The position numbers and the translations under genes were made by a program. From a virus, in the IMG/VR virus record IMGVR_UViG_3300009183_008543, positions 1 through 64,000 of that record: 64,000 nucleotides of DNA, one strand, 5' to 3'. This document shows, one piece after another, positions 16,725 to 25,063 of this stretch; position 1 is the stretch's first letter; the number at the start of each line of letters is the position of its first letter. The notes beneath the pieces are model-generated. The model did no database searches and was not told where the DNA came from. It was given only the letters and a program-made list of their open reading frames with translations.

Positions 16725-16980
16725 AGTATTTCTCCGTATGCAGTCAATTAGTAAAAAGTTAGTTCGTTAGTACACTACTAATGTAAGTTTTTGTTTAAAA
16801 TAGTCAATAGTTTTTTACAATATAGTTTAATAGTTTTTACAAAATTTATTGCGTAAGCTCTTATTGTTTAAGGACTTATTGATTCTAAATGAAATTTAAA
16901 ATATCTATAATTTACTATTTTAATCATATGTAAAATTTGATTGTTTTTGATTTAAACGGAAAAATGAATATGGATTTAAA
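16725..16980. promoter_or_regulatory. Divergent intergenic region with palindrome and direct repeats
   Basis: At 256 bases this is the longest gene-free stretch. It holds the palindrome TTAGTA-CAC-TACTAA at 16767-16781, two further TTAGT copies just left of it (16748 and 16759), and a direct repeat of AATAGTTTTTACAA-type units at about 16806-16820 and 16829-16842. It separates the sigma-like gene from the divergent HAD gene. The arrangement fits an operator region controlling one or both. Confidence 0.45.
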
Positions 16981-17376
16981 ATGAATATAATTCATCTTGT
17001 AGAGTTTTCAGAATCAAAAATCATAAGCTTTGATTTTGATGATACCTTATGTTTTGATGGCGAAAAAAATGAAATAATGATAAGCAAATTGATAAATCAT
17101 CACATAGATGGAGATAAATGTATTATCGTTACAGCAAGAGATCCAGAACACGAAAAAGATGAATGGATTCAAAAAAACGAACCAAAACGAACCAAAGTTA
17201 TAAATTTTGTAAAAAAACATAATTTGCCAATAGCACAAATTATTTTTACAAACCATAAGCCAAAAGGTCCAATCTTAAAAAGCCATAATGTTTATATGCA
17301 TTTCGATGATAAAGATGAAGAAATTGACTCTGCTAACAATAGTGGAATAAAAACAATTAAAGTTGAGAAAAAATAA
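16981..17376 (+). CDS. HAD-superfamily phosphatase
   Basis: Motif I is SFDFDDTLCFDG (D18 and D20 as nucleophile and acid), motif II is IVTARDPE, a Lys follows in KPKGPILK, and motif IV acidic residues lie in HFDDKDEEIDSA. The compact 131-residue form without cap resembles phage polynucleotide 3'-phosphatases and small nucleotidases. The stop codon overlaps the next start by one base (TAATG), so the amidohydrolase-like partner is translationally coupled. Confidence 0.75.
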   Translation: MNIIHLVEFSESKIISFDFDDTLCFDGEKNEIMISKLINHHIDGDKCIIVTARDPEHEKDEWIQKNEPKRTKVINFVKKHNLPIAQIIFTNHKPKGPILKSHNVYMHFDDKDEEIDSANNSGIKTIKVEKK

Positions 17377-18065
17377 TGGAAAGAGTTGAATTAAGAGAAG
17401 GAAAGATACCAGTAATAGTATTTGCTCCACATGGATTTAATGGCAATGATGAAAATACTTCAATTATGGCTCGCTCTATTGCAAAAGAAATAAATGCATA
17501 CGCAGTTATAAACAAAGGTTGGGAAAGATCAGATGTTGTAAATTGTTTTGACGATAAAGCAGATTGTAACAATGTCGAGCATTGCCATGAAGATGTTGTA
17601 AAAGATGAAGTTCTTGATCCATTGATTCGATTCATAGCAAAAGCAAAAAAAAATCATGGAACTGCTTTCTTGTATAACATTCATGGGATGAGTGATAGGC
17701 ATCGTAAAAAAGCACAAGATAAGATGGATGTTGTTGTTGGCTTTGGCGATGGCGATCCACCAAGTTTTAGTATGGACATTTGGAGAAAAGATTTTTTTGT
17801 TTCAAAACTAAATGTTTTGGGAATTAATGCATACGAAGGTAAAGCTGGTGGAAATATGTCTGGTTGGAGTAGAAATAATATGAATCAATTATTTCGAAAA
17901 TGGTATCTTGACAGTAATGTTCAAAGTCTTCAAATAGAAGTTACTCATGAATTAAGATCAGATGTAACTATGGCATTAATTACTAGTGATTATCTTGCTA
18001 CTTGTATGCTCGAACTAATCAATATCACTAACTTTAGCACTGCTGAAAAATTTAAAAAGTATTAG
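17376..18065 (+). CDS. N-formylglutamate amidohydrolase-like protein
   Basis: 229 residues with PVIVFAPHGFNGNDENTSIMAR near the N-terminus, where the family has its metal-binding H and D/E residues, then AVINKGWERSDVVNCFDDKADCNN and a downstream NIHGMSD. These resemble zinc-dependent N-formylglutamate amidohydrolases and related peptidases. Coupled to the HAD gene (TAATG). The real substrate in phage is unknown; a peptide- or glutamate-linked amide is one option. Confidence 0.55.
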   Translation: MERVELREGKIPVIVFAPHGFNGNDENTSIMARSIAKEINAYAVINKGWERSDVVNCFDDKADCNNVEHCHEDVVKDEVLDPLIRFIAKAKKNHGTAFLYNIHGMSDRHRKKAQDKMDVVVGFGDGDPPSFSMDIWRKDFFVSKLNVLGINAYEGKAGGNMSGWSRNNMNQLFRKWYLDSNVQSLQIEVTHELRSDVTMALITSDYLATCMLELINITNFSTAEKFKKY

Positions 18066-18529
18066 GGTTTAATATTATTATCGATAAAGATCTTATCTTC
18101 TGATTGGATCTCAATATTTTCTGGCATTCTGTCGAGCGACCAATCGTGATTCAACAAAATAAATTTTTTATTTGGGTTCTGTTTATTTAAGATTGAAAAG
18201 TTTTCATTATGACTAATTCCAAGAAGATTTAGTCTTTTAGAATTTTTTTTAAGTTGTTCTTCAATAACATCGATTCTGTCCAAATGGCTTTTATCGACTT
18301 CCTTGCCTTCATGATGATTTTTATTTTTTTCAACTTTGAAATGACTTTCAACCCATAATCTAAATCCAGAAACTTTTTTATATCCATATAATGCAGCCAA
18401 AAAAATCAACAAAGCAAAAACAATAAAAATTAAGAATCCACTACATGATCTTTTTATTTTTTTCACAATAATAATTGGTTGCATTCTATCTCCCAATTGA
18501 TTATTTAGATCGATTTCCCATTGTTCCAT
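18062..18529 (-). CDS. Single-pass membrane protein
   Basis: 155 residues with a transmembrane helix at about 31-49 (FLIFIVFALLIFLAALYGY) after a basic KKIKRS stretch, so the C-terminal domain is likely outside the cytoplasm. That domain contains HHEGKEVDKSH and a predicted coiled segment. Shine-Dalgarno AAGGAGAATA. Overlaps the HNH gene upstream by 29 bases and the convergent gene by 4. Function unknown. Confidence 0.55.
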   Translation of the reverse strand: MEQWEIDLNNQLGDRMQPIIIVKKIKRSCSGFLIFIVFALLIFLAALYGYKKVSGFRLWVESHFKVEKNKNHHEGKEVDKSHLDRIDVIEEQLKKNSKRLNLLGISHNENFSILNKQNPNKKFILLNHDWSLDRMPENIEIQSEDKIFIDNNIKP

Positions 18530-19445
18530 TATTCTCCTTAATATAACTCAATAATGACCTCGGAATAAAAACAACAGTAGAATCTCCAATTTTACATTCT
18601 ATATGATCTTTAAAAACAAATAGAGATTCTAAAATCATATTCTTTCTAATGTTGCCAACATACTCGGTGTTTTTATCGACTTTATCAAATATAGATTTTG
18701 CTGATAAAGATCCATCTCTATTCTTATATACAGACAAATCACTTGATGTTTTCACTGATAATTCAGAAAAATTTTCCATTTCTTCTTTTTTTTGTGTATT
18801 CATTTTCCAAGGCTTAGTTAGCCTTATTCTTTCTTTTTCAACAATTTCATGTAATTGCTTTTTATTCTTTCCTCTATTTTTATCATATATCTTTCGTAGA
18901 GAAGCCAAATCTACAATACGCATATTCGAATGACCTTTAAGGCTATTGCAAATGCTACACATTGTCTGATAGTTACTATGTATATCCATGCCACCCAATG
19001 ATTTTGGCTTTATGTGATCTTTGGTCAAAAGAATAAGCTTTCCATTAGCCTGTGCATATAAATTAAAATAAGGATTTTGATCTGTAGGATTTTTCTCTAT
19101 AAAAACTTTTTTACCCTCAATGCCACAACAAACACATTTATTGTTTTCTTTAAACAAGAAGTATCTATGATGATTCATCTTTGCTGAGAAATTTTTCTTT
19201 CCAATTTTTACTTTATAAGAATTGTTTTTATTATGAATTTTATTTTTTATAAAATTCCAAGAAAACTCTTTAAGAGTCTTTGCTTCTCTTCCAGAAGACT
19301 TACTTGTAATTTCAATCTCGAAGCGAGGAATATCAGATTTAGATAGCAAGTCATTAATTGTTTTAATAGCTTGCTGTTCAATTTTATCTTTTGATAATTG
19401 AGATTTTATTTTCCATTTTAGATGTGCATGAATCTCATACTTCAT
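18501..19445 (-). CDS. HNH endonuclease
   Basis: A 314-residue protein; the HNH core sits at about 100-175, with zinc-binding CVCCG and CSICN flanking TKDHIKPKSLGGMDIHSNYQTM, where DH and N are the catalytic residues. The N-terminal 90 residues and the C-terminal 120 are of unknown fold and could give DNA specificity. The start overlaps the preceding small gene by four bases (ATGA). Could be free-standing homing or a packaging-type nuclease. Confidence 0.8.
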   Translation of the reverse strand: MKYEIHAHLKWKIKSQLSKDKIEQQAIKTINDLLSKSDIPRFEIEITSKSSGREAKTLKEFSWNFIKNKIHNKNNSYKVKIGKKNFSAKMNHHRYFLFKENNKCVCCGIEGKKVFIEKNPTDQNPYFNLYAQANGKLILLTKDHIKPKSLGGMDIHSNYQTMCSICNSLKGHSNMRIVDLASLRKIYDKNRGKNKKQLHEIVEKERIRLTKPWKMNTQKKEEMENFSELSVKTSSDLSVYKNRDGSLSAKSIFDKVDKNTEYVGNIRKNMILESLFVFKDHIECKIGDSTVVFIPRSLLSYIKENNGTMGNRSK

Positions 19446-19699
19446 GAAAACTCTTCATTCATTACATCGGCTTCAGCCTGAGAGTATAAAAGCTCATAAA
19501 CCATTAAGCCACAATAGGCAGTAAGTAATTTATTTTTAGAGGTTTGCGAAAAAGACTTAATCCATTTGCTTACAAGAGGATTTACTTCTTCGATTTCCAA
19601 AAGCCTTTTTTTAATATACTCATAATCATCGGCATTTTGTAAATTTCCAATAAGAGAATATGTTGTTTCTGTTTTTACTACTGGCAAATACTTTTGCAT
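19442..19699 (-). CDS. Small hypothetical helical protein
   Basis: 85 residues, helical, with INNLLS-style motifs absent and a notable KWIKSFSQTSKNKLLTAYCG segment. Start behind TTAGGTTATTT. The ATGA overlap couples it to the HNH gene downstream. No function recognised. Confidence 0.5.
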   Translation of the reverse strand: MQKYLPVVKTETTYSLIGNLQNADDYEYIKKRLLEIEEVNPLVSKWIKSFSQTSKNKLLTAYCGLMVYELLYSQAEADVMNEEFS

Positions 19700-19706
19700 A
19701 AATAAC

Positions 19707-20594
19707 CTAATTGATTTTTATCAAGGTGTAATCGTTGAATACCTGCTGCATCTGAAAGTCTGGAAAACCTTTACCATATGGTGGTCGTATAATTCTCGAT
19801 GCAACAATCTTTGTGTTTTTAAAGAATTCTTCGACAGGCGATTTGATTACATCGTGAGATACTATCTTAAATTTAGCCCTCTGAAACCACTTGGTATTAT
19901 CTGCCAATGGATGATATGTTTTTTGTTTTATGTCATTTTCCAAACCAATTTCCTTTAATTCATCTTCGGTGAATACAAGTTGCACAAATGCTTTATTTAA
20001 CTTACGATATTGATGAGTTCCATGTCTGGAAGTAATTGGATGACATCGAACATATACCTTAGAATTATCATTCATCAATTCACGCAAAGAAGACAAAATC
20101 GCAACTGGATCGTCAGCATGATCCAAAACATCATATAAAACTATAGAATCATATGGAGCATTAGCCTTTACCTTTTCAAAGTCGGTAGTTAACAAAAAAT
20201 TTCCATCTTCTTGATTCCAAGTTAAATTTTCAGATGTTTTAATATCGTATCCAATAGACTTTGTGGCTCCCAATCCAGCCACATGTTTAACAACATGACC
20301 TTCTCCACAGCCAAAATCCAAGAAATTTTTCCCATTTAATTCCAAACCAAGGTAGGAGATAATTCCATCTGCTCTTTCAATTTTGTCTTTTTCATTTTCT
20401 TCGCAAATCAAAAAATCAGGTGCCGCTTGCGGCCAACTTTCAGAATTCAAAAGTGTTTTAAGCTGTTCAAAAACATCCTTGCTATCCAACTCTGGTGGTT
20501 TATTTCGCACCTCTGGTGCGGTGACGATACTATTCTCATCTTTTAATATTTCTAAAACTTCTTCAAGCTTCTTTATAATTTTGCCAACATCCAT
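19707..20594 (-). CDS. Class I SAM methyltransferase
   Basis: A helical coil at residues 1-30 precedes a Rossmann domain with FLDFGCGEGHVVKHVAG (motif I), IGYDIKTS (II), YDSIVLYDVLDHADDP (post-I/III) and a distinctive VRCHPITSRHGTHQYRKLNKAF stretch. The last element also occurs in the paralogue at 35490-36353 as VRFHPYTSRNGTHLGNQINKAY, so the two share a substrate class. Start behind GGAGATTGATTT. Confidence 0.8.
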   Translation of the reverse strand: MDVGKIIKKLEEVLEILKDENSIVTAPEVRNKPPELDSKDVFEQLKTLLNSESWPQAAPDFLICEENEKDKIERADGIISYLGLELNGKNFLDFGCGEGHVVKHVAGLGATKSIGYDIKTSENLTWNQEDGNFLLTTDFEKVKANAPYDSIVLYDVLDHADDPVAILSSLRELMNDNSKVYVRCHPITSRHGTHQYRKLNKAFVQLVFTEDELKEIGLENDIKQKTYHPLADNTKWFQRAKFKIVSHDVIKSPVEEFFKNTKIVASRIIRPPYGKGFPDFQMQQVFNDYTLIKIN

Positions 20595-20638
20595 AAATCA
20601 ATCTCCATAGTTATTCATACATCTATAATAGATAGAAT

Positions 20639-21259
20639 ATGAAATTATTTATTGTAAATAGCAGCATTTGTTTGCTCAAAAAAATTATTGAAAAAGGCTT
20701 CATGAGAAAAGTTAATTTGTGTAAAATTAACAATGATCGATGTAAAGATATATCTCTTGGAACCAATAAATTTATATACCACCTAGCAAATAATGATTAT
20801 CTTATTGATGAAGAATTCGTTGGAATTGCAGATGCTGCATGGAATATGAAATTCAAAAACACATGTAAAATGCAATATTTGAATGCTGCGACATTCAATA
20901 ACAATGTTATCTATAGCCCTTGCGTTAGCACGACATGGTATAACGATAGTACTGTAAAAATGCCAGAAACAAAAGAATTGATGGATGATGTTTTGAATAG
21001 AAACTCATTTTCAAAAAAATATGAAAAAAGTATATTTAGCAATAATTTTGTTTGTCATAAAGATATAATGAAAAAATATATTGTTTGGTTTGCTGATAAT
21101 TTTGATTATTTTTTTGATAAGTATAAAAATACATTTGTTGGAAATATGAAAAACAAAAATGGGTTCTTTTACGAAAGATTAACATCAATTTACTTTGCAA
21201 ATCAAGATTATAAGATTGAACCAATTTTAAGTTCAGAAAATTATTTCAAATTAATTTAA
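20639..21259 (+). CDS. DUF4422-like glycosyltransferase candidate
   Basis: 206 residues. The C-terminal part (FSNNFVCHKDIMKKYIVWFAD followed by NGFFYERLTSIYFANQDYKI) resembles the DUF4422 glycosyltransferase family, where a conserved ERL element lies near the end. No clear Shine-Dalgarno for the first ATG; a second ATG at 20702 behind AAAAAGGCTTC is possible. A TATAAT lies eight to nine bases before the first ATG. Assignment is tentative. Confidence 0.45.
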   Translation: MKLFIVNSSICLLKKIIEKGFMRKVNLCKINNDRCKDISLGTNKFIYHLANNDYLIDEEFVGIADAAWNMKFKNTCKMQYLNAATFNNNVIYSPCVSTTWYNDSTVKMPETKELMDDVLNRNSFSKKYEKSIFSNNFVCHKDIMKKYIVWFADNFDYFFDKYKNTFVGNMKNKNGFFYERLTSIYFANQDYKIEPILSSENYFKLI

Positions 21260-21690
21260 GATTCGATTTTTTTTATCACTTTTCTTTGATTCTCTCTTTC
21301 CTGCATGTAATAAGATATGCCCTTGCGTATTTGTTCTTCTTTATCTGCAGAAACACTACCAAATTTTAAATGGTCGCTAATTCTGATAAATTTAGCCATG
21401 ATATCATCATCATATCCAAACAAACTTAATTCTCTAATTCTTGAATTAACTTCAGAAACAATTTTATTTTCAATTTCTTGATCTGTCATTTTTGCCAAAC
21501 TAAGATCTACAAGTGCTGGAACTCTTCTGATTTTTTCCCAAAGCCATATTGGAATTACCAAGGTATGTCCATCGCCTTCGCTTTTTTCTACCTCAATTTC
21601 AGACAAATTAAGATAGATGTTCTTATCATCAAAGCATTGATGGTAAATTTTATAGGACTCGCCAGAAAGTAATGTTTTCTTTGTTCCCAT
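21256..21690 (-). CDS. Hypothetical protein
   Basis: 144 residues, mixed beta N-terminus (YKIYHQCFDDKNIYLNLSEIEVEK) and helical C-terminus with many charged residues. Start placed at the ATG 21690; a TTG 13 codons upstream is possible and neither has a convincing Shine-Dalgarno. Overlaps the convergent gene by four bases. No family recognised. Confidence 0.45.
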   Translation of the reverse strand: MGTKKTLLSGESYKIYHQCFDDKNIYLNLSEIEVEKSEGDGHTLVIPIWLWEKIRRVPALVDLSLAKMTDQEIENKIVSEVNSRIRELSLFGYDDDIMAKFIRISDHLKFGSVSADKEEQIRKGISYYMQERENQRKVIKKIES

Positions 21691-21771
21691 AAAAATAAAA
21701 GAGATAACCAATGATATATTGCTTGACAAAAATTTGAATATTTTTTTTTACAATCTTATGATTACATTAAG

Positions 21772-22116
21772 ATGGGAAAAAAAATAACAAATTGGTTGAA
21801 AGAATACAAATCTACACTTGCTTGTGTATATTGCGGTATAAGCCATCCAGCACTAATTGACTTTCATCATAACGATCCAGAACTTAAAAAAAACAACATA
21901 TCATCACTAAGATCTAAAGATGAAATTATGAAAGAAATAAAAAATTGCACAACTTTGTGTGCTAATTGTCATAGAAAATTACATTCCGGAGGTACTTTAT
22001 GCCTTACAAAGATCCAGAAAAAAGAAAAGAGTATTCTAAAAAATATAACAAATCATGGTATCAAAACAACAGACCAAAAAGATTGGAACAAATCAGAAAA
22101 AGAAAAAAAAATATAA
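21772..22116 (+). CDS. HNH endonuclease, first of an overlapping pair
   Basis: The nuclease core (residues 15-72) reads CVYCG, LIDFHHNDP and TLCANCHRKLH, a complete HNH zinc finger. After residue about 76 the frame continues for 38 residues across the start of the next HNH gene in another frame; that tail is low-complexity and Lys-rich and probably not conserved. No clear Shine-Dalgarno. Confidence 0.65.
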   Translation: MGKKITNWLKEYKSTLACVYCGISHPALIDFHHNDPELKKNNISSLRSKDEIMKEIKNCTTLCANCHRKLHSGGTLCLTKIQKKEKSILKNITNHGIKTTDQKDWNKSEKEKKI

Positions 22117-22349
22117 GAAAACAATTAAACGAATATAAAATAAAAAATAAATGTTTCAAATGCAGAGAAGATCATCCAGCAGCTTTAGATTTTCATCACA
22201 TTGAAGATAAGAATTTTTTGGTAAGCAAAATGATAAGTGATGGATACAGCATTAATTCTATTATGAGTGAAGTAAAAAAATGCATGCTGCTCTGTGCTAA
22301 TTGCCATAGATTAGAACACTATGGACAAACACAAAGCAGCAGCGTATGA
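21999..22349 (+). CDS. HNH endonuclease, second of an overlapping pair
   Basis: Begins with MPYKDPEKRKEYSKKYNKSW, a basic N-terminus common in this HNH group, then CFKCREDHPAALDFHH and MLLCANCHRLEH. The strong Shine-Dalgarno CCGGAGG lies inside the first HNH gene. The two proteins are clear homologues (same CxxC, DFHH, LCANCHR order), so this is a tandem duplication in which the 5' end of copy two is overprinted on the 3' tail of copy one. Confidence 0.75.
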   Translation: MPYKDPEKRKEYSKKYNKSWYQNNRPKRLEQIRKRKKNIRKQLNEYKIKNKCFKCREDHPAALDFHHIEDKNFLVSKMISDGYSINSIMSEVKKCMLLCANCHRLEHYGQTQSSSV

Positions 22350-22352
22350 TTT

Positions 22353-23102
22353 TTAACTAGCGATTTCTGCAAAAACATCATTCAAATCTTTGATACTTTT
22401 GCTCTTAGCATTGAAAAATCCTGTAGATTGTTCCTTGTTTACAAGTTTAAACAATTTAAAGAATACAATGCACTTAGTGGCATGATGCGTTTTAATCTTT
22501 GGCAAAGTAACATCACGATAAGATACAGATTTGCCATATTTTTTAACAGATCTAAAACAAGAAGCTAATGGCTCTATCTGAAAGTAATCCAAGCTTTTAA
22601 CGAAATCAAACATATCTCGCACAACATCTAATGCTATGTAATTGTTGTGGTACTTTGTAGCAAGTACAAGAAATTCTCCAGAAACAAAAAATCCACCCTT
22701 AGATGACTTGGAAGGTTTGACAAATTTTTTCTTAGTATCATTATTCTTAATGGGCTTTTGAGTATCATTAAATTCATTCTTCCATACTTTGATTTTACCT
22801 TTAAGCCCATCAACAATATGCTGACATTCTTTTCTAAGAACATCATCAAAACTAATGATTGTTTTGTTTTTGGCGATAGCCATATCAATGTCACTACATT
22901 CCATTAATGTGGTGATAGCATGATTTACCATCGACTTTCTATTGTTTTCGAAACAATCAATAATGTTTCTTTCTATAGTAGAAGCGACATCATCAATAGC
23001 TTGCATACAAATAATTATTTCCGAAACAACAGCCTTTTCATTGTCGGTATTAACATTGTCAATTACAGATTCATCAATAGATGAATTTAATACATCAGCC
23101 AT
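22353..23102 (-). CDS. Hypothetical protein, 249 residues
   Basis: An acidic helical N-terminal half and a basic linker (KKKFVKPSKSSKGG, about residues 127-140) precede a C-terminal domain ending in KSKSIKDLNDVFAEI. Shine-Dalgarno AAGGAG is strong, and a terminator hairpin lies immediately upstream, so it probably has its own promoter or follows partial readthrough. No family recognised; the layout suggests a nucleic-acid-associated protein. Confidence 0.5.
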   Translation of the reverse strand: MADVLNSSIDESVIDNVNTDNEKAVVSEIIICMQAIDDVASTIERNIIDCFENNRKSMVNHAITTLMECSDIDMAIAKNKTIISFDDVLRKECQHIVDGLKGKIKVWKNEFNDTQKPIKNNDTKKKFVKPSKSSKGGFFVSGEFLVLATKYHNNYIALDVVRDMFDFVKSLDYFQIEPLASCFRSVKKYGKSVSYRDVTLPKIKTHHATKCIVFFKLFKLVNKEQSTGFFNAKSKSIKDLNDVFAEIAS

Positions 23103-23120
23103 GAAAACTACTCCTTAAGA

Positions 23121-23153
23121 AAAATTGACCAGTCGCCAACATAACGACTGGTC
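23121..23153 (-). terminator. Rho-independent terminator
   Basis: On the minus strand a perfect nine-base stem GACCAGTCG / CGACTGGTC with a nine-base loop (arms 23127-23135 and 23145-23153) is followed by AATTTT. It lies 12 bases past the stop of the 23165-24055 gene. Confidence 0.8.
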
Positions 23154-23164
23154 GAGAAACAAAA

Positions 23165-24055
23165 TTAATTAAAAGCACTCGTACCAAGGATGTCAGCAGC
23201 AGCACTAATCTTTCGATTACTTTGCTCGACAGGATTATCATTGATGGCAAATTTAGCGTAACTTGGATAAGCTACTGGAATTAACAAACTAAATATGCCG
23301 AGCAATTCATCGGAAGATCGTGCGTAATTACAAACCCTTTCAAGGAAACCAGTCCTAACTGTAACGCCACCATCACGCTGAATCATGGCTATTTTTTCAT
23401 CGTCAGTTAAAGGTTCAAATGTTCCAGCAATTTTTGCGGATAAAAATGCTGCGAGCTTTCGACCAGCACTTTTTTCAACATCTGTTGCCAAAACAAATTC
23501 ACGATTAGACCCAAAATGACCATTCAAAAGATCACTAATTGGTCGAACACCAATCACAGGGTTCAACATTAGCTCGTTATGAACCAATTTTTCAGAATCG
23601 CTAGAATGCAAGCCAACATCACAAAAAGCTGCTATGTAAACAGATTTTGCATCTTGACCATCAAGAACTTCTGGTAATCTAACCTTAAATTTATCGGTAA
23701 ATAACCAAGAAGCGATATGATCTTCTTTGCCGTCCTTATCTATCGCCAATTGCGGGTTAGAAGGACGATTACGAGCCTCATAAAACTTAGCCACATATTC
23801 TTGCAAACAAATATTATTTAGAGCATCTTTGCTCATCTCAAGTCTCTGAAGGACTGGTTCAGATAAAGTTTTAGCTTCAACCCACTGTCTGAAAATATCC
23901 TTACCATGTTCGTCAAAATCAATTCGCCACTTTTGAGCCTTGCCTTTAGCCACTGGTGCTATTGCGGGAAGTGATGCAACCAAAGAGTCTAAAATACTTG
24001 TTACGCTTTGCACTACCGTGTTAGAGGCTTCTGCGGATTTGGATTTCTTTGCCAT
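23165..24055 (-). CDS. Hypothetical protein, 296 residues
   Basis: Ala/Ser-rich N-terminus, then a soluble alpha/beta domain with WRIDFDEHGKDIFRQWVE and later VTVRTGFLERVCNYARSSDE. AAAGGAACTATGTATC precedes the ATG and a strong terminator follows, so it is likely a single-gene transcript expressed at a high level. Its codon use and Ala content differ from the AT-rich neighbours, which would suit an abundant structural or DNA-associated protein. Family not recognised. Confidence 0.5.
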   Translation of the reverse strand: MAKKSKSAEASNTVVQSVTSILDSLVASLPAIAPVAKGKAQKWRIDFDEHGKDIFRQWVEAKTLSEPVLQRLEMSKDALNNICLQEYVAKFYEARNRPSNPQLAIDKDGKEDHIASWLFTDKFKVRLPEVLDGQDAKSVYIAAFCDVGLHSSDSEKLVHNELMLNPVIGVRPISDLLNGHFGSNREFVLATDVEKSAGRKLAAFLSAKIAGTFEPLTDDEKIAMIQRDGGVTVRTGFLERVCNYARSSDELLGIFSLLIPVAYPSYAKFAINDNPVEQSNRKISAAADILGTSAFN

Positions 24056-24190
24056 GATACATAGTTCCTTTTGAGCAAAATCATTTTTTACAACAAGCCC
24101 ATTGCTGTTGTTGAAATAAGCTTATTGCAAAAAAGATAACTGTAAAGTATTTTTAAAAAAATAAATAAAAATGACATAAGTCTTTATTTA

Positions 24191-25063
24191 TCAATGATTT
24201 AAGATCAAAATCGTTTGTTCGCCCATTAAAATATAACTTTGAAGAAATGAAGCGTGTGGCAAATCAAGATCATTTAAGACTTTAATTAATTCGTTACCTT
24301 CTTCAATTTGTCTTTTTAAAATATCATAATTTTTTTTATCTAAAAGTAACTTTATCATATCGACACAATCATAATATTTTAAAATTACAGATTCATTCAT
24401 TGATTTTGGATCGAGATAAAAATATTTTAAAATCTTTTCCACCAAATCATTGTAATGCAATTGACCATTAGTGTGATGCATCCATCCAGCACACATTAAA
24501 TTTATCTTATCATTATAATTGAGATTTGGGTCATATGCCATTTCTTGTGTTGTAGACATCAAATGAGATTTGACGGTAATATCATCAAACAAAAAATCAT
24601 TTTTATGAAAAGCCAAAGAATTATATTTAGCGTAATGAATGTCTTTGTGTAAAAACAATTCAGAAACATAAACTGAACAATTTTTACAAGAAGCGTCACC
24701 ATTAATTTTATCGCCATTATTCTTAAAAGTGTGCGGACAAGAAGAAACTATTTTATATTTATTGAAAGCAGCTTTTTCTGCTTCTTCTAAGTTTATACCA
24801 TATCCTGTAATCCAAATTCTTTGTTTTTGCCATTTTTCAAAAATAAAAACATCTGGCATACTTATGTTTTCTGGAATAGGATGAAAGATTGCAAAAAGAT
24901 ATTTGTAATCAACATCTTTTTTGGTCTTCATTTTACCTTCTTTTATGTAAGAAATATCGGTAGTCGATATTTTCACAAAAGAATCTGCTGACCAAGGATA
25001 GACGCAAGAATAAGTGCCACCATCATATTCAACACTAGACAACATATTCTTTACCATTGTCAT
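24191..25063 (-). CDS. Hypothetical protein with possible zinc site
   Basis: 290 residues. A CPHTF...CKNC arrangement near residues 109-132 could bind zinc. The rest is unknown; the tail is helical. Start behind GAGGGAAACAATTA inside the last codons of the sigma-like gene (29-base overlap), so it is translationally coupled to it. Confidence 0.5.
   Translation of the reverse strand: MTMVKNMLSSVEYDGGTYSCVYPWSADSFVKISTTDISYIKEGKMKTKKDVDYKYLFAIFHPIPENISMPDVFIFEKWQKQRIWITGYGINLEEAEKAAFNKYKIVSSCPHTFKNNGDKINGDASCKNCSVYVSELFLHKDIHYAKYNSLAFHKNDFLFDDITVKSHLMSTTQEMAYDPNLNYNDKINLMCAGWMHHTNGQLHYNDLVEKILKYFYLDPKSMNESVILKYYDCVDMIKLLLDKKNYDILKRQIEEGNELIKVLNDLDLPHASFLQSYILMGEQTILILNH

Noticed and set aside
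19697-19704. Plus-strand CATAAATA
   Set aside because: It is the reverse of a minus-strand start codon context and has no plus-strand gene after it.
24084-24110. Hairpin-like ACAACAAGC / GCTGTTGT as terminator
   Set aside because: One arm has a bulge and no T-run follows, so it is not convincing.
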